From positions 1,674,501 to 1,738,500 of the forward strand of contig NZ_CP009429.1 in NCBI RefSeq assembly GCF_001314325.1: 64,000 bases of DNA. Direction: 5' to 3'. A program made the position numbers and the translations under genes. Each line of letters starts with the position of its first letter. Within the stretch, counting starts at the first letter, position 1. Positions 40,281 to 48,067 of the stretch are shown piece after piece. The notes under the pieces are model-generated. The model made no database searches and was not told the DNA's origin. It was given only the letters and a program-made list of their open reading frames with translations. This DNA comes from Sphingopyxis macrogoltabida (GTDB lineage Bacteria > Pseudomonadota > Alphaproteobacteria > Sphingomonadales > Sphingomonadaceae).

Positions 40281-42005
40281 ATGAAGAAGAAATTTGCCCG
40301 CCTCGGCGGTGCCGCTATGGCTGCGGCGCTGCTGGTCCTTACCGCCTGCAATGCGTCGGACAACAAATCCGCATCGGCGCAGGGGAGCGCGGAAAACTGG
40401 ACCGCGTTCCGCGACAATTTCCTCGCCGGCTATTTCCCGCTCAACCCGAATTTCGCGGTCTATCAGGGCAAACATGAATTCGACGGCCAGCTTCCCGACT
40501 GGTCGCCCGAGGGCATCGAAAAGCAGGCTGCTTTCCTTGAAAAGACGATTGCCGACGCAAAGGCGTTCGATGGCAAGATGACCGATGCCGAAAAGTTCGA
40601 ACGCGATTATCTGGTCCATGTCGCGCAGGGGCAGCTCTTCTTCCTCCGCGATACCGATTTCGCGCAGAAGAATCCGGCCTTCTACGTCGGCGCGCTCGAT
40701 CCCAACGTCTATATCGCGCGGCCCTATGCCGACGCGACGACGCGGATGAAGGCCTTCATCGCCTATGCGCAGAAGGTTCCGGCGGCCGCCGAACAGATCA
40801 AGGCGAACCTGAAGCTGCCGCTGCCCGCGACCTTCGTCAAATATGGCACCGCGGGCTTCGGCGGGTTCGCCGATTATTATACGGGCGACGCCAAGAAGGC
40901 CTTTGCCGAGGTCAAGGATGCCGAGTTGCAGAAGCAATTCGACGACGCGGCGGCCAAGGCGGCGGCGGCGATGAAGGATCTTGCGACCTATGTCGGTTCG
41001 CAGCCCGGCACGGCCGACGGCTATGCACTCGGCGCCGACAAGTTCGCGAAGATGATCCTGACCAACGAAGGTGTCGACACGCCGCTCGACGAACTCGAGC
41101 GTATCGGCCAGGCGGATCTCAAGCGCAATCAGGATGCGCTGAAGGCCGCCTGCGCGGCCTATGCGGCGGGGATGACGATCGCCGACTGCATGAAGAAAAT
41201 GAACTCGGACAAGCCCGCCGACGGTCCCGTCGCGGAAGCACGCCGCCAGCTCCCGGCGCTCCGCGCTTTCCTCGTCGAGAAGGATCTGGTGACAATCCCC
41301 GGCACCGAACAGGCACAGGTCGAGGAATCGCCGCCGTACAACCGGCAGAACAGCGCCTATATCGACATTCCCGGGCCGTATGAGAAAGGCCTGCCGTCGG
41401 TCTATTACATCTCGCCGCCCGACCCCACGTGGGACAAGCAGACGCAGAACGACTTCGTGCCGGGCCGCAAGGATCTGATGTTCACCTCGGTCCACGAGGT
41501 ATGGCCCGGCCACTTCCTCAACTTCCTCCATTCGAACCGCGCCGAGAGCATCTTTGGCAAGCTGTTCGTCGGCTATGCCTTCGCCGAGGGATGGGCGCAT
41601 TATACCGAGGAAATGATGTGGGACGCCGGGCTCGGCGACGGCGATCCCGAGACGCATATCGGCCAGCTGTCGAACGCATTGCTGCGCGATTGCCGCTATC
41701 TGTCGGCCATCGGGCTTCACACCAAGGGCATGACCGTCGCCGACTCCGAAAAGCTGTTCAAGGAACAATGCTATCAGGACGAAGGCAACGCCCGCCAGCA
41801 GGCGGCGCGCGGCACCTATGATCCGCTGTACCTCAATTACACGATGGGCAAGCTGATGATCCGCAAGCTCCGCGAGGATTGGACGAAGGGCGACAAGACC
41901 AAGTGGAAGGCATTCCACGACCAGTTCCTGTCGTACGGCGGGCCGCCGATCCCGATGGTGCGCGCCGCAATGATGAAGGAAGGGGCGCCGAAGGCGGTCT
42001 TCTGA
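40281..42005 (+). CDS. DUF885 family lipoprotein, predicted metallopeptidase
   Basis: 574 residues. MKKKFARLGG to LVLTAC is a lipoprotein signal with a lipobox. H405-E-x4-H411 (HEVWPGHF) is the zinc motif of DUF885, a family related to M32-like carboxypeptidases; a glutamate downstream (GYAFAEGWAHYTEEM) is the likely third ligand. Function within the family is little studied. ATG 40281 is chosen for the signal peptide. The TIR gene starts 54 bases downstream, with its own hairpin, so co-transcription is possible but not evident. Confidence 0.88.
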   Translation: MKKKFARLGGAAMAAALLVLTACNASDNKSASAQGSAENWTAFRDNFLAGYFPLNPNFAVYQGKHEFDGQLPDWSPEGIEKQAAFLEKTIADAKAFDGKMTDAEKFERDYLVHVAQGQLFFLRDTDFAQKNPAFYVGALDPNVYIARPYADATTRMKAFIAYAQKVPAAAEQIKANLKLPLPATFVKYGTAGFGGFADYYTGDAKKAFAEVKDAELQKQFDDAAAKAAAAMKDLATYVGSQPGTADGYALGADKFAKMILTNEGVDTPLDELERIGQADLKRNQDALKAACAAYAAGMTIADCMKKMNSDKPADGPVAEARRQLPALRAFLVEKDLVTIPGTEQAQVEESPPYNRQNSAYIDIPGPYEKGLPSVYYISPPDPTWDKQTQNDFVPGRKDLMFTSVHEVWPGHFLNFLHSNRAESIFGKLFVGYAFAEGWAHYTEEMMWDAGLGDGDPETHIGQLSNALLRDCRYLSAIGLHTKGMTVADSEKLFKEQCYQDEGNARQQAARGTYDPLYLNYTMGKLMIRKLREDWTKGDKTKWKAFHDQFLSYGGPPIPMVRAAMMKEGAPKAVF

Positions 42006-42027
42006 GGCTGGCGAATCGAATGACCCG

Positions 42028-42059
42028 CGGCTAGCTTCCCGGCAAAGGGGGGCTAGCCG
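42028..42059 (+). promoter_or_regulatory. Hairpin masking the ribosome binding site of the TIR gene
   Basis: CGGCTAGCTTCCC pairs with GGGGGGCTAGCCG (8 perfect pairs, two G-U, three G-C) around the loop GGCAAA: a 13-bp stem ending at the base before the ATG. The purine run 42044-42052 is the only Shine-Dalgarno candidate and lies partly inside the stem. The structure may repress translation until opened, or the DNA palindrome CGGCTAGC/GCTAGCCG may be an operator. No U-tract follows. Confidence 0.6.
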
Positions 42060-43244
42060 ATGGTCGATGTGTTCATTTCCTATTCGCGCGACAACAAGGC
42101 GCGCGTCGCCGATATCGCGGCGGCGGTTTCGGCGGCAGGCTATGACGTCTGGTGGGATGCCGAACTGCCGCCGCACCGCTCGTACGGCGATGTGATTACC
42201 GAAAAGATCGGCAGCGCAAAAGCGGCGATCGTCGTCTGGTCGCAGGCGTCGGCGCAGTCCGAATGGGTGCGCGCCGAGGCCGATGTCGCACGCAACCAGA
42301 AGAAGCTGGTGCAGACGGCGATCGACGACGTGATGCCGCCGCTGCCCTTCAACCAGATCCAGTTTGCCGACCTCAGCGACTGGCGCGGCGAGGCCGATCA
42401 CAGCGGCTGGCGCAAGGTGCTGATGAGCCTCGAGGATTTATGCGGCAGGGAGGCGGGGGCCGCACCGACGCCGGCCCCGCGCCCGGTGGCCCCGGTCGCC
42501 CCGCCGCGGGATGATGTTCCGTCGCCTGCGGGAAAATCCTCTTTCCTGCCGTGGGCGCTGCTCGGGCTGGCCGTCGTCGCCATTGCGCTGCTCGCCTGGA
42601 AACTGACGCAGCCTGCGGCCGTCGAACCTGCCGCATCGCAGGCGGCCGCGCCGGTCGAGGAGGAAAAGCCCGAGGTCGCCGCATCCGACGATGCGCCCGC
42701 GCCGGCCACCGCGCCGGGGGAAGCCTTCACCCTGGCCGCGGTCATCGACGACCCCGACGGCTTCACCAACATTCGCGCGGCACAGAACACCCAGTCGGCG
42801 ATCGTCGGCAAGATGCTCGAAGGCGAGAAATTCCTGACCTACAAACAACCGGGCCAATGGTGGCGCGTCCGCAAAGCCGACGGCACGACGGGTTATATGT
42901 TCCGCAAATATATCCGGCTGGTCGAGGGCGGCGCGGCACAGGGTGCGACAGCCGCGCCCGCCGGTCCGATGCCGACCGGGGTGGGCGGCAGCGGGGTGGT
43001 GATTCCCGATTCGTCCGAACGGCTGCTGACCCCCGCCGATATCGCCAATTTCGGGCTGCTCGAACTGCGGATCGCGCGGAACGAGATTTTCGCCCGCCAT
43101 GGTTTCCGGTTCAGGGACCCGCGGCTGGCGCGGCATTTCAGCCAGTTCGACTGGTATCGTCCGACGAGCGACAATGTGCAGTTGTCGGCGATCGAAAAGG
43201 CGAACGTCAGCCTGCTGAAGTCGGCCGAAGCCGCCGCGCAATGA
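42060..43244 (+). CDS. TIR domain protein with membrane anchor, SH3 and YARHG domains
   Basis: 394 residues. The TIR domain (1-125) starts VDVFISYSRDN; SEWVRAE places E73 four residues after W69, as in NAD-cleaving TIR domains such as SARM1. A Pro/Ala linker (133-158), one membrane helix (161-181), a second linker, a bacterial SH3 domain (about 223-287) and a YARHG domain (322-390; EIFARHGFRF) follow. The TIR should be cytoplasmic and the SH3/YARHG part periplasmic, suggesting envelope sensing coupled to nucleotide cleavage. Its stop overlaps the next gene (ATGA). Confidence 0.9.
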   Translation: MVDVFISYSRDNKARVADIAAAVSAAGYDVWWDAELPPHRSYGDVITEKIGSAKAAIVVWSQASAQSEWVRAEADVARNQKKLVQTAIDDVMPPLPFNQIQFADLSDWRGEADHSGWRKVLMSLEDLCGREAGAAPTPAPRPVAPVAPPRDDVPSPAGKSSFLPWALLGLAVVAIALLAWKLTQPAAVEPAASQAAAPVEEEKPEVAASDDAPAPATAPGEAFTLAAVIDDPDGFTNIRAAQNTQSAIVGKMLEGEKFLTYKQPGQWWRVRKADGTTGYMFRKYIRLVEGGAAQGATAAPAGPMPTGVGGSGVVIPDSSERLLTPADIANFGLLELRIARNEIFARHGFRFRDPRLARHFSQFDWYRPTSDNVQLSAIEKANVSLLKSAEAAAQ

Positions 43245-45025
43245 CCGATAGCGGGGCGACGGCGAGCGCCGCCGTCGAGGCGGAGGTCGCGCACCGGCTG
43301 GGGCAGGGCGATGCGTTGAGCGCGTTCGACTGCGCCGCCGCCGCCCGCCGCGCCGGAACCGACAGCCCGCGTCTCCGTTATCTGATGGTGCGCGCGCTGG
43401 CCGCGTCGGGCGACAGCCTCGGCGCGATGCACCTCTATGAACAGCTCGACCTCGCCATGAGCGGCGACGTCGATAGTCTTTCGCTCGCAGGGCGCATCTG
43501 GAAGGATGCAGCGTTCGACCACCGCGGTGCCGAACGCACGGCCTATCTGCAAAAGGCCGCCGCCGCTTACGATCACGCCTTTCGCATGTCGGGCGCAGAT
43601 TTTCCGGCGATCAATGCCGCGAGCCTGTACGCGATGCTTGGCGAACGCGAGCGGGCCGCGTCGCTCGCCGAACCGATCGCCGCCAATGGCCCGGCTGGCA
43701 ATTATTGGGATCAGGCGACCTTTGTCGAGGCGTTGCTGTTGCTGGGACGCGGGGAGGAGGCGTTGATCCACGCTCGCAGTGCGGATGAACAGGCCGGCAC
43801 CCGCGCCGGCGACCGCGCTTCGACCTGCCGCCAGATTGACCGGCTCGCCAAGAGCGGCGCGATCGATGGCGATCATGCCGCCGCAATCATGGCCGTGCTG
43901 CGCCCCATGCCGGTCGGCGTCTATTGCGGCCGCATGTTCCGGGCCGGCGGGGCGGGGGAGGCGAATGCGCGCACCGCGATCGCCCGGGCGCTCGACACCC
44001 GCCCCGTGTCGGCGCTGATCGGCCCGCTCGCCTGCGGGGCCGACATATTGTTCGCCGAGGAGGCGCTGGCGCGCGGTATCGACCTGACCGTGGTGCTGCC
44101 TTTCGCCGAGGATGATTTCATCGCCCAGTCGGTGGCGTCGGGCGGCGACGAATGGCTCGCCCGCTATGTCCGCTGCCGCGACGGCGCGGCGATGGTCCAT
44201 TTCGCCAGCAACGCGCGCTATGTCAGCGACGATTGCCAGTTCATCCTCGGCTCGCACACCGCAATGGGACTTGCCAAGCTCCGCGCCCGCGAACTCGAAA
44301 CCGCGGCGATCCAGTTCGCCGTGGTCGATCCGGCGGTGGCGGCGCGGCCCGATGCCGTCATCGCGGGCACCAACGCTGATATCGCCCTGTGGCGCGACAA
44401 TGGCGGCGTTACCGGGACGATTGCCGTCGGCGATCTCGACCGCAGACTGGAATTTCCTCCCGCGCCGAAGCCGCCCGAGGGTACGCGGCGCGGCCTCTAT
44501 GCGATCCTGTTCGCCGATTTCGCCGGCTTTTCAAAGCTCGGCGAGGCCGAACTCCCCGTTTTCGCGCAGGAGGTGATGGGCAACATCGGCCGCATCCTCG
44601 ACGATTTCGGCGACGCCGTGTTGTTCCGCAACACTTGGGGGGATGCCGTTTATGCGATCATCGACGACCCGGCGACCGCCGCGCGGATCGCGCTGGCGAT
44701 GCAGGAACGGCTTGGTACCCTGCCGCCGGGCCTCGGCCTCGAAGGGCATCGCGCCGGGATGCGCACCGGCATTCACTTCGGACCGATCTATCGCGGCGTC
44801 GATCCGGTGGTCGGCAACGAGCTGTGGTACGGCACCGAAGTAACGCGCACCGCGCGGATCGAGCCGGTGACGCTGGTCGGCGAGATTTATTGCACCCAAC
44901 CGCTCGCGGCGATGCTCGCGCTCGGCAATGCGCGCGATTTCAACTGCGACTATGTCGGCAAGGTTCGTCTCGCTAAGGATTATGGCGAGTTGGCGCTCTA
45001 TCGCCTGTCGCGCCGCTCAGCCTGA
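43241..45025 (+). CDS. TPR/TRAFs-binding, SLOG-like and class III nucleotide cyclase protein
   Basis: 594 residues, soluble. Residues 1-220 are helical repeats resembling the TRAFs-binding (DUF4071) domain (DFPAINAASLYAMLGE). Residues 225-385 look Rossmann-like: LIGPLACGADILFAEEAL and VVLPFAEDDF resemble SLOG nucleotide-sensing domains. Residues 415-594 are a class III cyclase: metal ligands D426 (FADFAGF) and D468 (WGDAVY), R539 conserved. The adenine-selecting lysine position is N464 and the transition-state asparagine is T535. It is translationally coupled to the TIR gene and overlaps rsmB by nine bases tail-to-tail. Function is inferred, not known. Confidence 0.85.
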   Translation: MTDSGATASAAVEAEVAHRLGQGDALSAFDCAAAARRAGTDSPRLRYLMVRALAASGDSLGAMHLYEQLDLAMSGDVDSLSLAGRIWKDAAFDHRGAERTAYLQKAAAAYDHAFRMSGADFPAINAASLYAMLGERERAASLAEPIAANGPAGNYWDQATFVEALLLLGRGEEALIHARSADEQAGTRAGDRASTCRQIDRLAKSGAIDGDHAAAIMAVLRPMPVGVYCGRMFRAGGAGEANARTAIARALDTRPVSALIGPLACGADILFAEEALARGIDLTVVLPFAEDDFIAQSVASGGDEWLARYVRCRDGAAMVHFASNARYVSDDCQFILGSHTAMGLAKLRARELETAAIQFAVVDPAVAARPDAVIAGTNADIALWRDNGGVTGTIAVGDLDRRLEFPPAPKPPEGTRRGLYAILFADFAGFSKLGEAELPVFAQEVMGNIGRILDDFGDAVLFRNTWGDAVYAIIDDPATAARIALAMQERLGTLPPGLGLEGHRAGMRTGIHFGPIYRGVDPVVGNELWYGTEVTRTARIEPVTLVGEIYCTQPLAAMLALGNARDFNCDYVGKVRLAKDYGELALYRLSRRSA

Positions 45026-46315
45026 CGGTGCCCGCAACCGGGCAATGAAAAAGCCGTCGAGACCGCCGGCGGCCGCGAGCATGCCGGGGAGCGTACGAAC
45101 GAAGCCGTTCGCGTCGGGCGCGATCCCCGCGGGGAGTTCGTCGCCACCTGCCGGAACGACCGACCAGTCGGGATGCCCGGCGAGAAAAGCCATAATCTGG
45201 TCCTCGCCTTCCGCGCGTTCGAGCGAGCAGGTTGCATAGACAAGCGTGCCGCCCGGCTTGACCCACTTCGCCGCGCGTGCGAGCAGTTCGCCCTGAAGTG
45301 CCGCCATGTCGGCGATCTCGCGTGCTTCGATGCGGTGAAGCACGTCGGGGTGGCGGCGGAAGATACCCGTCGCGGAGCAGGGCGCGTCGAGCAGCACCGC
45401 ATCGGCCGCCTCGCCTGGCTCCCATTTCCGGATATCGCCCTGCACGACCGCAGCCTCCAGCCCGGTGCGGTCGAGATTTTCCTCGAGCCGCGTCAGCCTT
45501 TTGGCACTGGCGTCGACCGCAAGTACCGACCAGCCCGCCGCGGCGAGCTGCATCGTCTTGCCGCCGGGCGCGGCGCAAAGGTCGAGTACCGACCGCCCGT
45601 CGCCCGCGCCGAGCAGCCGCGCGGGGATGCTGGCGGCAATATCCTGCACCCACCAGCCGCCTGCCTCGAAACCGGGCAGATCGGTCACCGCCTGCCCGCG
45701 CGGCAAGCGCAAATGGTGCGCGACGAGGCTGGTGGCGTCGGGCCACGCCGCCGCATCGGGCTCGGCGGCGAAGCTGAGATCGAGCGGCGGCGCCGCGCTC
45801 CACGCCGCTTCCGCCGCCGTCACCATCGCGTCGCCCCACGCCGCCGACCAGCGCTCGGCGGTCGCCGGGGGCAGAGTGGCACGTTCGGGCAGCGCCCATT
45901 CTTCCTGCTGCGCGCGCGACAGGATCGCATGCACCAGCCGCCGCGGTCCACCATCGACGAGCGGCAGCGCGGTCGACACGACCGCATGTCCCGGGCTCTT
46001 CAGCACCAGGAGCTGCGCCAGCGCGATCCGCAGCACGGCGCGCGATTTGACGTCGTCGGGCAGCGGCTGTGCCGTGGCGCTGTCGATCAGCGCGTCGATG
46101 TCGACCATCCAGCGCAGCGTTTCGGACACGATCGCGATCCCAAAGGCACGGTCGGCGGGCGCGAGGCCCTGCGTCGCCGCGTGGGCCGCGATATCGAGCG
46201 GATCGCCGCGCCGCAGCACGGCATCGATCAGGCGCAGGGCCGCGCGGCGCGGTGCCGTACCCGGCGGGTCCCCCTCGGACCCGCGCCGCCGGCGGGGAGG
46301 TCGCCGGTCAGCCAT
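45017..46315 (-). CDS. rsmB: 16S rRNA (cytosine(967)-C(5))-methyltransferase
   Basis: 432 residues. The N-terminal NusB-like RNA-binding domain (about 20-140) is followed by a SAM-dependent domain with LDLCAAPGGKTMQLA (motif I), LLDAPCSATG and YATCSLERAE, the two cysteines used by m5C RNA methyltransferases. It methylates C967 of 16S rRNA. The C-terminus is truncated by a tail overlap with the cyclase gene. It is divergent from a DUF1674 gene. Confidence 0.93.
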   Translation of the reverse strand: MADRRPPRRRRGSEGDPPGTAPRRAALRLIDAVLRRGDPLDIAAHAATQGLAPADRAFGIAIVSETLRWMVDIDALIDSATAQPLPDDVKSRAVLRIALAQLLVLKSPGHAVVSTALPLVDGGPRRLVHAILSRAQQEEWALPERATLPPATAERWSAAWGDAMVTAAEAAWSAAPPLDLSFAAEPDAAAWPDATSLVAHHLRLPRGQAVTDLPGFEAGGWWVQDIAASIPARLLGAGDGRSVLDLCAAPGGKTMQLAAAGWSVLAVDASAKRLTRLEENLDRTGLEAAVVQGDIRKWEPGEAADAVLLDAPCSATGIFRRHPDVLHRIEAREIADMAALQGELLARAAKWVKPGGTLVYATCSLERAEGEDQIMAFLAGHPDWSVVPAGGDELPAGIAPDANGFVRTLPGMLAAAGGLDGFFIARLRAPSG

Positions 46316-46358
46316 GACGGTTGGCGATCAAGATACGCTGGCCTATATTGGTCCAGTT

Positions 46359-46568
46359 ATGAGCAAGCAGAGCGAAACCGGAACCATAGGCGGCACCCCG
46401 CGCGCGGCGAAACGCCCGGCACATGTGAAACCGCCCGCCGGCTGGACGAACGCCCCGGTCCCGGCGCCCGAACCGCTGCGTGCCGAGCCCGACGCCGGGC
46501 AGCCGGGCGGACGCAATCCGGTGCGCTATGGCGACTGGGAGCTCAAGGGTCTCGCGATCGATTTCTGA
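46359..46568 (+). CDS. DUF1674 protein, succinate dehydrogenase assembly factor 4-like
   Basis: 69 residues. The C-terminus NPVRYGDWELKGLAIDF is the DUF1674 signature. Mitochondrial SDHAF4 relatives bind the flavinated SDH flavoprotein subunit and help its assembly; a similar role here is inferred. ATG 46359 is preferred, since longer readings begin in non-conserved sequence. It is convergent with the cytochrome b561 gene, 20 bases away. Confidence 0.85.
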   Translation: MSKQSETGTIGGTPRAAKRPAHVKPPAGWTNAPVPAPEPLRAEPDAGQPGGRNPVRYGDWELKGLAIDF

Positions 46569-46588
46569 CGCTTCGGTTGGAAAAATCG

Positions 46589-47152
46589 TCAAAAGGGATT
46601 CATCCGTCCTATTAATCCGTTGCGGTCGAAAAACTGGTGCTTCAGCGCCGCCAGGATATGCAGCGTAACCAGCGCCAGCATTGTCAGCCCCAGTACCTCG
46701 TGCCGGTCGTGCAAGGTGTCGGCCAAAGCCTTGCTTGGCGCAGCGATCGACGGCACCGTGAACAAACCGAAGAAATCGACAGGCCGGTCGGCGGCCGACA
46801 TCCACACCCATCCCGAAAGCGGTAGCAGGATCAGCAGCAGGTAGAAGAGCAGGTGGACGATCTTGCTGAGCGGCCGCTGCCAGGCCGGCATCGCCGCCGG
46901 ATAGGGCGGGGGTTTATGCCCCAGCCGCCACAGGATCAGGACGATGGTCAGGAACAGCACCGCGATCCCCAGCGCCTTGTGGGTCGCCATTGCCGCGCGA
47001 TGTGTCTCGCGCGGCATGTCCTCGGTCAGCATCGCGAGACCGATATTGGCGATGACCGCCAGCCCGATCACCCAGTGAAGCCATATGGCCACCTTCGTAT
47101 AGCGCGGGTCGGCGGTCGTTCCCGCAGGCCCAGCGTCGGCGTTGGTGGCCAT
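46589..47152 (-). CDS. Cytochrome b561
   Basis: 187 residues with four membrane helices: WLHWVIGLAVIANIGLAM, the HKALGIAVLFLTIVL segment, LLFYLLLILLPLSGWVWM and DRHEVLGLTMLALVTLHIL. Histidines in WLHW, THKALG and the last helix are the likely b-haem ligands. It transfers electrons at the inner membrane, possibly from quinol. GAGGAGA lies about six bases before ATG 47152. It starts 11 bases after sapC ends and is co-transcribed with it. Confidence 0.9.
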   Translation of the reverse strand: MATNADAGPAGTTADPRYTKVAIWLHWVIGLAVIANIGLAMLTEDMPRETHRAAMATHKALGIAVLFLTIVLILWRLGHKPPPYPAAMPAWQRPLSKIVHLLFYLLLILLPLSGWVWMSAADRPVDFFGLFTVPSIAAPSKALADTLHDRHEVLGLTMLALVTLHILAALKHQFFDRNGLIGRMNPF

Positions 47153-47163
47153 AAGCAATCTCC

Positions 47164-47943
47164 TCAGGCGGCGGGAGCCTCCGTGACCAGCGGCATCTTG
47201 CCGCTCTTCACCTGCTCCGCAAAAATCTCGCGCATCAATTGCAGCGAAAAGAGGTGCGCGAAAATCAGGCCAAGCATGCCGTTCTGCATCATCTTGCGCA
47301 AGACGTCGCCGCGCAGTTCGCGCAGCTTGTTTTCGTCGACCATCTGGAAACCGCGATAGACATAGGGCTTGTCGCTGCCTTCGGGCTGGATGCTGACTTC
47401 GCCGTCCATCAGCAGGTCGGCCTTCTTGAGCTCGTCGACGAAGGCACCGGTGCGCTGGCCCGATTCCTCGAAATTCTTGCAGAATTCGAGCACGGCGTTG
47501 ACCGGCTCAGTCGGCTTGCCGTCGGCGAACAGTGCATCGCCTTCGTCGAACTTGCCGACCGCGCCCGAGGTGGGGTCGAAGCACAGCGACAGTTCGTCGC
47601 TGTCGGGGCGCAGGCGGGCGAGCAGGAAGGGATAACGGCGGATATAGGCCGGCACATAGACCGGGTTGATCAGTTTGCCATCGGCATCGACAAAGGTGTT
47701 CATGCCTTCGTTGAGCCCCATCAGTGCCAGCGGAACCGGGTTTTCACCGGCCGAAAAGACGATCGGGTAAAAGCGGCTCGCGGCGATGAACTCGTCCGAG
47801 GTCAGCGGCACGGCGTGCTGGTCGATCAGAAAGTCGGCCTTATCGAGCGGGCGTGCGTGGAAGTCGGCGTGATCGACGCTCGAAAGCGGGACGAGGTCCT
47901 TGTAGAAAAGCGGCAGGTTGGCAGGTGCGGGCGCAGTGGCCAT
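47164..47943 (-). CDS. SapC family protein
   Basis: 259 residues. FYKDLVPLSSVDHAD and PIVFSAGENPVPLALMGLN are SapC signatures, the family named from a Campylobacter S-layer secretion gene. In sphingomonads such genes often lie near TonB systems; none is here. The function is not established. GGAG lies about eight bases before ATG 47943. It shares a transcript with cytochrome b561. Confidence 0.85.
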   Translation of the reverse strand: MATAPAPANLPLFYKDLVPLSSVDHADFHARPLDKADFLIDQHAVPLTSDEFIAASRFYPIVFSAGENPVPLALMGLNEGMNTFVDADGKLINPVYVPAYIRRYPFLLARLRPDSDELSLCFDPTSGAVGKFDEGDALFADGKPTEPVNAVLEFCKNFEESGQRTGAFVDELKKADLLMDGEVSIQPEGSDKPYVYRGFQMVDENKLRELRGDVLRKMMQNGMLGLIFAHLFSLQLMREIFAEQVKSGKMPLVTEAPAA

Positions 47944-47961
47944 GATCGAACTCCGAGATGG

Positions 47962-48002
47962 GACCCCGTTGGCACGGGGTCGAAAGGGCAATGGCGCGCC
48001 AT
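47962..48002. repeat. Hairpin and palindrome upstream of sapC
   Basis: GACCCCGT-TGGC-ACGGGGTC (47962-47981) is a perfect 8-bp hairpin 18 bases before the sapC ATG. ATGGCGCGCCAT (47991-48002) is a perfect 12-bp palindrome next to it. Either may be an operator or a leader structure. Confidence 0.4.
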
Positions 48003-48067
48003 ATTGGCACGCGCGACGCGGCGCAAGGGGGCGATGATCCGGAGCGTGGCCGCCGAACGACGGATGG

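Noticed and set aside
40215..42401. 728-codon frame antisense to the DUF885 gene and the TIR start
   Set aside because: Shadow frame. It would cover the TIR hairpin but encodes nothing recognisable.
42551..43240. N-terminal extension of the cyclase protein in another frame of the TIR gene
   Set aside because: The extension is arginine-rich; the ATGA overlap at 43241 gives a natural start.
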